A stretch of 64,000 nt of DNA, taken from the NCBI RefSeq assembly GCF_965229315.1, contig NZ_CBDDJA010000002.1, positions 2,666,001 to 2,730,000 on the forward strand. The letters run 5' to 3'. The notes under the pieces were generated by a model that saw only the letters and a program-made list of their open reading frames with translations, was not told the DNA's origin and did not search any database. Of the stretch, positions 59,011 through 64,000 are shown piece after piece. Every line of letters begins with the position of its first letter. The stretch's first letter is position 1. Origin of the DNA: Pelomonas sp965229315 (GTDB taxonomy: Bacteria > Pseudomonadota > Gammaproteobacteria > Burkholderiales > Burkholderiaceae_C). Position numbers and translations under genes: made by a program.

Positions 59011-60696
59011 ATGCGATTCCCCCTCTTCTTCGCCGCCGCCCTGCTCACGCTCGGCGGCGGCGGCGTTTGCGCGCAGGCCCTGCTCGTGCACAACGCCCGC
59101 GGCGTGACGCTGGACGAGCAAGGTCGCGTCGTGCGTTTCGATGCGATGCAGGTGGGCGGCGACGGCCGCGTGCAGGCCATCGGCAAGCTGGCCGCGCTGC
59201 AGGCCCGGGCGGGCGACGCACAGCGCATCGACGCCGGTGGTCGCGTGCTGCTGCCCGGCCTCATCGACGCGCACGGCCACGTGCTGTCGCTGGGCGAAGC
59301 GCGCCGCAGCCTGCAGTTGCGCGACACGGCCGACCTCGCCGCCGCGCTCGCTGCGGTCAAGGCCCATGCCGCCGCGCGTCCGCAGGCCGCCTGGATCACC
59401 GGCGGCGGCTGGAACCAGGCCCAGTGGCAGCTGGGACGCTTCCCGACCGCCGCCGAGCTGGACACGGCCGAGCGCGCGCGCCCCGTGTTCCTGTCCCGCG
59501 TGGACGGCCATGCCGGCTGGGCCAACAGCCGCGCGCTGCAGATCGCCGGCATCACGCGCGACACGCCCGACCCCGCCGGTGGCCGCATCGAACGCGATGC
59601 CCACGGCGACGCGACCGGCGTGCTGGTGGACGGCGCGATGGGCCTCGTGGAGCGCCATGTGCCCGGCGAGAACGCCGCCGAACTGGCCGCCCACCTCGAC
59701 ACGGCCGAGCGCGAGCTGCTGTCGCTGGGCCTGACCAGCGTGCACGACGCCGGCATCTCGGCCGCGGCGGACCAGTTGCTGCGCCAGCGCGCCGCCGCCG
59801 GCGGGCTCAAGATCCGCATCTACGGCATGGCACGCGGTAGCGACGAGGCCTTCATGGCGCGGCTGCGCGCCAGCGGCCCGCTGCTGGATGCCGAGGGCGC
59901 GAGCGAGGGCCACTACGTGCTGCGTGCCGTGAAGCTGTTTGCCGACGGCGCCCTGGGCAGCCGCGGCGCCGCGCTGCTGGCGCCCTACAGCGACGCGCCG
60001 CAGACGCGCGGCCTGCTGTTCCAGCCCGATGCGGTGCTGCACGCGCAGATGCGGGCGGCGGCGAAAGCCGGCTTCCAGGTCAACGTGCATGCCATCGGCG
60101 ACGCCGCCAACCGCCAGGCGCTCGCCGGCTTCGAGGCGCTGCAGCAGGAACTCGGCGCGCGCAGCACGGCGCTGCGACACCGCATCGAGCACGCGCAGGT
60201 CATCGCGCTGGCCGACATCCCGCGCTTCGCGAAGGCCCAGGTCATCGCCTCCGTGCAGCCCACGCACGCGACGTCGGACATGAACATGGCCGAGGACCGT
60301 GTCGGCCCGCAGCGCATCCAGGGCGCCTACGCGTGGCAGCGCCTGCTGAAGAGCGGTGCGCGGCTGGCCTGCGGCTCGGACTTCCCCGTCGAGGAGCCGT
60401 CGCCGTGGGCAGGCCTGTACGCGGCGATCACGCGCGAGGACGCGAGCGGCAAGCCCGTCGGCGGCTGGTATCGCCAGCAGGCACTGAACCCGGTGCAGGC
60501 GCTGGACTGCTTCACGCGCGCCGCGGCGTTCGCGGGCCACGCGGAGAAGGACGTCGGCTCGCTGACGCCGGGCCACCGTGCCGACTTCATCCTCGTCGAC
60601 CGCGACCCGCTGACGTCCTCGCCCGCGGCGCTGCTGAAGACCCGCGTGCTGCAGACCTGGGTCGGCGGCAGGCTCGTGTACCAGGGGCAGGACTGA
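59011..60696 (+). CDS. Amidohydrolase (YtcJ/Amidohydro_3-like), exported
   Basis: A 561-residue metal-dependent hydrolase. Signal peptide MRFPLFFAAALLTLGGGGVCAQA; metal ligands in LLPGLIDAHGHVLSLG, then GGGWNQAQW, VKLFADGALGSRGAA, NVHAIGDAANRQAL, HRIEHAQVI and ACGSDFPVEEPSPW, ending ADFILVDRDPLT. Substrate unknown; related proteins hydrolyse amides or N-formyl groups. ATG 59011 is used because it starts the signal peptide; in-frame ATG 58984 would add nine residues. Stop overlaps the DUF1697 start (TGATG). Confidence 0.9.
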   Translation: MRFPLFFAAALLTLGGGGVCAQALLVHNARGVTLDEQGRVVRFDAMQVGGDGRVQAIGKLAALQARAGDAQRIDAGGRVLLPGLIDAHGHVLSLGEARRSLQLRDTADLAAALAAVKAHAAARPQAAWITGGGWNQAQWQLGRFPTAAELDTAERARPVFLSRVDGHAGWANSRALQIAGITRDTPDPAGGRIERDAHGDATGVLVDGAMGLVERHVPGENAAELAAHLDTAERELLSLGLTSVHDAGISAAADQLLRQRAAAGGLKIRIYGMARGSDEAFMARLRASGPLLDAEGASEGHYVLRAVKLFADGALGSRGAALLAPYSDAPQTRGLLFQPDAVLHAQMRAAAKAGFQVNVHAIGDAANRQALAGFEALQQELGARSTALRHRIEHAQVIALADIPRFAKAQVIASVQPTHATSDMNMAEDRVGPQRIQGAYAWQRLLKSGARLACGSDFPVEEPSPWAGLYAAITREDASGKPVGGWYRQQALNPVQALDCFTRAAAFAGHAEKDVGSLTPGHRADFILVDRDPLTSSPAALLKTRVLQTWVGGRLVYQGQD

Positions 60697-61208
60697 TGCG
60701 CTACGTCGCTCTGTGGCGCGGCATCAACGTCGGCAAGGCCAAGCGCATCGCGATGGCCGACCTCAAGGCCCTGCTCACCGAACTCGGCGCGACCAACGTG
60801 ACGACGCTGCTGAACAGCGGCAACGCGGTGTTCGATGCGAACAAGAAACTGTCGGCCGACCAGTTGCGCGCGGCGGTCGCCGAACGGCTGGGCGTGGACG
60901 CCGCGGTCATCCTGAAGACGGCCGCGCAATGGCACGCGATTGCCGCCGAGCCGCCCTTTCCCGAGGCCGAGGACCCCAGCCGCCTGCTCGTCGCCATCAC
61001 GGCCGACGCGGCAGCACTGAAGGCCGCGGAGGGCATCGTCACGGCCGGCGACGAGCGCTACACCGTCACGCCGCACGCGGCCTACCTGTGGTGCGCCCAG
61101 GGCATCCTTGAAAGCAAGGCCGGCGTGCAGTTGCTGAAAAAGCTCGGCGAAGGCGGCACGACACGCAACTGGGCCACGGTGCAGAAGCTGCGGGCCCTCC
61201 TGGACTGA
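60696..61208 (+). CDS. DUF1697 family protein
   Basis: A 170-residue protein of the DUF1697 family, function unknown. Typical segments: RYVALWRGINVGKAKRIAMADL at the start, VTTLLNSGNAVFDA, PPFPEAEDPSRLLVAI and a C-terminal GTTRNWATVQKLRALL. Translationally coupled to the amidohydrolase by a one-base overlap. Last gene of the plus-strand run starting at folD. Confidence 0.9.
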   Translation: MRYVALWRGINVGKAKRIAMADLKALLTELGATNVTTLLNSGNAVFDANKKLSADQLRAAVAERLGVDAAVILKTAAQWHAIAAEPPFPEAEDPSRLLVAITADAAALKAAEGIVTAGDERYTVTPHAAYLWCAQGILESKAGVQLLKKLGEGGTTRNWATVQKLRALLD

Positions 61209-61321
61209 GTCCGGCACAACCCGCCCCCTGAGTCGCGGGATGCGGCGTGAAGAATCGCAAATCAGCGCGAAGGCTTCGCCACAATCCGCCTGCCTCGCAC
61301 ATCCCTCACAGCGCATCCACC

Positions 61322-62116
61322 ATGCCCGCCATCCGCAGCACATTTTTCGCCCTGTCCGGCCTCGCTCTGACGACGGGCGCGGTCTTTGCAGCACCCATCA
61401 GCCTGACGACGTTGAACGCGGTGGGCTACACGCAGAACTTCGACACGCTGTCGAACGTCGCGAGCGGCACGACGAACAACCTGGTCATTCCGGGCTGGGC
61501 CATGACCGAATCCGGCGGCGGCGCACGCGACAACGAGCAGTACGCCGTCGACACCGGTGCCTCCACGACGGGCGACACCTACAGCTACGGTGCCGCGGGC
61601 AGCACGGACCGCGCGCTGGGCGGCCTGCGCAGCGGCACGCTGATCCCGGTGTTCGGTGCGGCGTTCACGAACAACACGGGCAGCACCATCACCTCGATGC
61701 TGATCTCGTATTTCGGTGAGCAGTGGCGCGTCGGCACCGCCAACCGGGCGGATCGCCTGGACTTCCAGTACAGCCTCAACGCGACGGACCTGGTCACCGG
61801 CACCTGGACCGACGTGGACCTGCTGGATTTCAATGCGCCCACCTCGGACACCACGGGCGCCAAGGATGGCAATGCCGCGGGCAACCGCACGTCGATCTCG
61901 TCCACCATCGCCAGCCTGTCCATCCTGAACGGCTCGACCTTCTGGATCCGTTGGAACGACTTCGACGCCACCGGCGCCGATGACGGCCTGGCTGTGGACG
62001 ACTTCTCGATCCGCGTCAACGGCGCGGTGGCCAACCAACTGCCCGAGCCCGCAGGCCTCGCGCTGGTGGCCGTGGCGATGGCCGGCGCCGCGTTCAGCCG
62101 CCGCCGCACACGCTGA
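61322..62116 (+). CDS. PEP-CTERM sorting-domain protein
   Basis: Exported 264-residue protein: signal peptide MPAIRSTFFALSGLALTTGAVFA, Thr/Ser/Gly-rich beta body, and the tail LPEPAGLALVAVAMAGAAFS followed by RRRTR. Body landmarks: YTQNFDTLSNVASGTTNN near the start and STFWIRWNDFDATGADDGLAVDDFSIRV, which resembles a carbohydrate-binding jelly roll. No sigma-54 box seen upstream. Third PEP-CTERM protein in the window and unrelated in body to the other two. Confidence 0.87.
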   Translation: MPAIRSTFFALSGLALTTGAVFAAPISLTTLNAVGYTQNFDTLSNVASGTTNNLVIPGWAMTESGGGARDNEQYAVDTGASTTGDTYSYGAAGSTDRALGGLRSGTLIPVFGAAFTNNTGSTITSMLISYFGEQWRVGTANRADRLDFQYSLNATDLVTGTWTDVDLLDFNAPTSDTTGAKDGNAAGNRTSISSTIASLSILNGSTFWIRWNDFDATGADDGLAVDDFSIRVNGAVANQLPEPAGLALVAVAMAGAAFSRRRTR

Positions 62117-62131
62117 CCCACCGCACGCGCG

Positions 62132-63253
62132 TCAGCGCGTGCCCTGCAGCGCGTGCACGCGCATGCCGACGTTGTCGTGCAGCGGCTCGCGCCACGCGGC
62201 CTGCTTCATCACGCGCCTGCCGTCATGCAGGCCCGCGGCCCAGCGGGCGCGCAGGCGCTCGTCGCTGAAGTCGATGTCGCGCCACGAGTCTTCGCCCGCC
62301 TGCGCGTGCATGACGAGGTGGACCACGTCGATGCGTGAATCGCAGCCCAGTTCGAGCAGCGCCTTCACGGCCGGGTCCGCCGCGGCCTTGGCATCGAGCC
62401 TGCGGCCGATCAGGCGCACCGCGCGACGCAGGTTCTGCAGCCGCTCGTGGTCGTCCAGGTGCTCGCAGATGCGGCTGGCGTACTGGATGTCCTTGTAGCG
62501 CATCAGCGCCTGCGCCATCGTGGCCGGCGCGGCTTCGCTGGCGTCCCACAGGTCCACCATGAAGCACAGCGTGTCGCGACGCTCGCTGTCGTCCAGCACC
62601 ACGTCCAGCGGCGTGTTGGAGTAGATGCCGCCGTCCCAGAACGCCTCGCGGCCGATCTGCACCGGCGCGAAGCCGGGCGGCAGCGCGCCGCTGGCCATCA
62701 CATGCTCCGGACCGATGCGGGTGCGGCCATCGCGGTTGTCGAACAGCGCCAGCGCGCCGGAGCGCACGTTCACGGCGCACAGCGTCAGGCGCGTCTCGCC
62801 GCTGGCGATGCGGTCGAAGTCCACCAGCTCGCGCAGCGTGGCGGCCAGCGGCGATGTGTCGTAGAAGCCCAGCTCCGGCAGCGGCGCACGGCGGTTCATG
62901 TCCCAGGCCTGCGGGCCGCGCGGCTTGAAGAAGCCGGGAATGCCGCGGGTCAGCGTCTGCAAAGTCTGCCAGCCCTGCCAGGCCGAAGCGAACGCGGTGA
63001 ACGGATTGACCGGCATCTGCGGCGCGAACGACGCGCGCGTCACGCGCTCCCAGAACTTGTGCAGCGCCGGCAAGCGGTCGGCGGGCGCGTTGCCGGCGAT
63101 CAGCACCGCGTTGATGGCACCGATGGACGTGCCGACCAGCCAGTCCGGCGCGATGCCACCGGCGTCCAGCGCCTCGGCGACGCCGGCCTGGTAGGCCCCC
63201 AGCGCGCCGCCGCCCTGGAAGACGTAGACCGTTTGCGGCGGGCGGCGTGACAT
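62132..63253 (-). CDS. Patatin-like phospholipase with DUF3734-type tail
   Basis: A 373-residue cytosolic patatin: oxyanion loop VFQGGGALGAYQAGV, nucleophile Ser43 in VGTSIGAIN, catalytic Asp207 in WDGGIYSNTPLD. After about residue 215 follows a helical tail (MRYKDIQYASRICEHLDD, then VVHLVMHAQAGEDSW) typical of patatin/DUF3734 proteins, often found near polyhydroxybutyrate genes. Substrate unknown. ATG overlaps the GST stop (TGATG). No signal peptide, unlike the patatin at 6301. Confidence 0.9.
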   Translation of the reverse strand: MSRRPPQTVYVFQGGGALGAYQAGVAEALDAGGIAPDWLVGTSIGAINAVLIAGNAPADRLPALHKFWERVTRASFAPQMPVNPFTAFASAWQGWQTLQTLTRGIPGFFKPRGPQAWDMNRRAPLPELGFYDTSPLAATLRELVDFDRIASGETRLTLCAVNVRSGALALFDNRDGRTRIGPEHVMASGALPPGFAPVQIGREAFWDGGIYSNTPLDVVLDDSERRDTLCFMVDLWDASEAAPATMAQALMRYKDIQYASRICEHLDDHERLQNLRRAVRLIGRRLDAKAAADPAVKALLELGCDSRIDVVHLVMHAQAGEDSWRDIDFSDERLRARWAAGLHDGRRVMKQAAWREPLHDNVGMRVHALQGTR

Positions 63254-63882
63254 CAGTGCGCCAGCGTGACGGCGTCGTCGCAGGGGATGGCGCGGAACAC
63301 GGCCAGTGCCTCTGCCGCCGCCGCGTGCGCCGCCAGTCGAGGGAAACCTGCTGGCGGCACGTCTTCAGGCAGCAGACACTGCGTGAAGGTCCATGCCACG
63401 CCCACCGTGATGGCGGCCTGGCCGAGGCCCGGCCCGCCCACATCCAGCGGCTGCCGCGCCAGTTCGGCTTCCAGTTCGCGATAGGCCGCGTGCAGCTGGC
63501 CGCTGACGCGCTCGACCCACGGCGCATGCTGCTTGTCGGCCGGGCGCAGGCCGCGTTCGTAGACGATCTGCGCCGTCTTCTCGCAGGCGGCGAGCGCCAG
63601 GCCGATGAGGCGCAGTTCATGCAGCAGCGCCGCCGGCTCGGCGGGCAGCAGGCTGCGGCCGGCCAGCGCCTCGGCGTACTGCAGCATCAGCGTCGAATCC
63701 ATCAGCCGCGTGCCGTCATCACAGACCAGCGTGGGCGCCTTGACGACCGGGTTGATCTGCTGGAACGCGTCGAAGCCACGGAACACCGAGATGGCCGCGT
63801 GCTCGAACGGCAGGCCCAGCAGGCGCAGCGAGATGGCGACGCGCCGCACATAGGGCGAGTCGAGCATGCCGATCAGCTTCAC
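63253..63882 (-). CDS. Glutathione S-transferase family protein
   Basis: A 209-residue GST. N-terminal thioredoxin-like domain: KLIGMLDSPYVRRVAISLRLLG (catalytic Ser/Tyr region), INPVVKAPTLVCDDG, and glutathione-binding MDSTLMLQYAEAL; helical C-terminal domain from about residue 85. Starts at GTG 63882, which overlaps the stop of the preceding gene (GTGA). Middle gene of a coupled minus-strand run with patatin. Confidence 0.9.
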   Translation of the reverse strand: MKLIGMLDSPYVRRVAISLRLLGLPFEHAAISVFRGFDAFQQINPVVKAPTLVCDDGTRLMDSTLMLQYAEALAGRSLLPAEPAALLHELRLIGLALAACEKTAQIVYERGLRPADKQHAPWVERVSGQLHAAYRELEAELARQPLDVGGPGLGQAAITVGVAWTFTQCLLPEDVPPAGFPRLAAHAAAAEALAVFRAIPCDDAVTLAH

Positions 63883-64000
63883 GGGTGCGCATCTCCTGCG
63901 GTGGCGGGTTCTTCCTTGGGCATCAGGCGGTCCAGCGCGGCCCGGCCATGGCGGCGTTCGATCTCGGCGCGCATCACGCGGTTGTACGCGTCCACGAACG
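63879..64000 (-). CDS. C-terminal end of an unrecognised gene
   Basis: Only the last 39 or so codons are inside the window (ends RLMPKEEPATAGDAHP). The visible part is an amphipathic helix rich in Arg (AYNRVMRAEIERRHGRAALD). Overlaps the GST start by four bases, so it heads or continues that operon. Product unknown. Confidence 0.6.
   Translation of the reverse strand, partial: FVDAYNRVMRAEIERRHGRAALDRLMPKEEPATAGDAHP

Noticed and set aside
1..64000. Mobile elements, prophage, CRISPR or integration sites
   Set aside because: No transposase, integrase, regular repeat array or flanking duplicated tRNA end was seen; the two 78-base repeats are not insertion sequences.

Overview
The window is about 69% or more GC by eye, gene-dense, and reads as chromosome of a betaproteobacterium of the order Burkholderiales (Roseateles/Mitsuaria/Rubrivivax-like by inference). 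The reasons are the alaA-hom-thrC order, a bcp-phoH pair, the aceE-aceF-lpdA operon with a lipoyl domain on E3, several PEP-CTERM proteins, and many GTG/TTG starts with 1- or 4-base stop/start overlaps. No rRNA, convincing tRNA, CRISPR array, insertion sequence or prophage was seen. Nearly all sequence is intact coding DNA; both window ends cut a gene (threonine synthase on the left, an unrecognised gene on the right).

Layout. 0-3.3 kb: threonine/alanine biosynthesis (minus). 3.4-6.3 kb: DUF498 protein, BCP peroxiredoxin, PIN-PhoH ATPase (plus). 6.3-15.7 kb: patatin lipoprotein, a PEP-CTERM protein with a good sigma-54 promoter match, a DinB-like polymerase, a flavin reductase, small conserved proteins, a nuclease-helicase fusion, a second PEP-CTERM protein and a VOC protein. 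15.7-24.1 kb: stress-type flavin-binding protein, serine hydrolase with divergent LysR regulator, an alpha-hydroxy-acid oxidase, a 901-residue pectin-lyase-fold lipoprotein with a KdgR-like operator upstream, and a second serine hydrolase. 24.4-26.3 kb: the most unusual locus, a papain-family peptidase without signal peptide, a small protein sharing the peptidase's C-terminal module, and a chagasin-type cysteine-protease inhibitor. 26.3-31.4 kb: siderophore-interacting flavoprotein and divergent MarR regulator with two operator boxes, a five-gene envelope/accessory run, and YceI. 31.5-37.3 kb: S46 dipeptidyl peptidase, an ECF sigma/cupin pair, an SRPBCC protein and dCTP deaminase.

37.4-41.7 kb: a LapG-LapD pair (c-di-GMP-controlled periplasmic proteolysis of a surface adhesin) beside an HDOD signalling protein. 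41.7-46.3 kb: Tat-exported epimerase-like protein, chemoreceptor, TetR regulator, alpha/beta hydrolase. 46.3-56.0 kb: pyruvate dehydrogenase operon (minus) divergent from a PAS histidine kinase/FixJ-type regulator pair (plus). 56.1-61.2 kb: folD, M3 oligopeptidase, amidohydrolase and DUF1697 protein, tightly linked. 61.3-64 kb: third PEP-CTERM protein, then a patatin/GST operon (minus).

Themes: envelope and surface biology (LapDG, three PEP-CTERM proteins, several lipoproteins), central metabolism (PDH, threonine pathway, folate C1), and peptidases with an adjacent inhibitor. Two copies of a hairpin-forming intergenic repeat (31.4 and 41.1 kb) mark a dispersed element family. All functions come from reading motifs in the translated sequence; no database search was possible.
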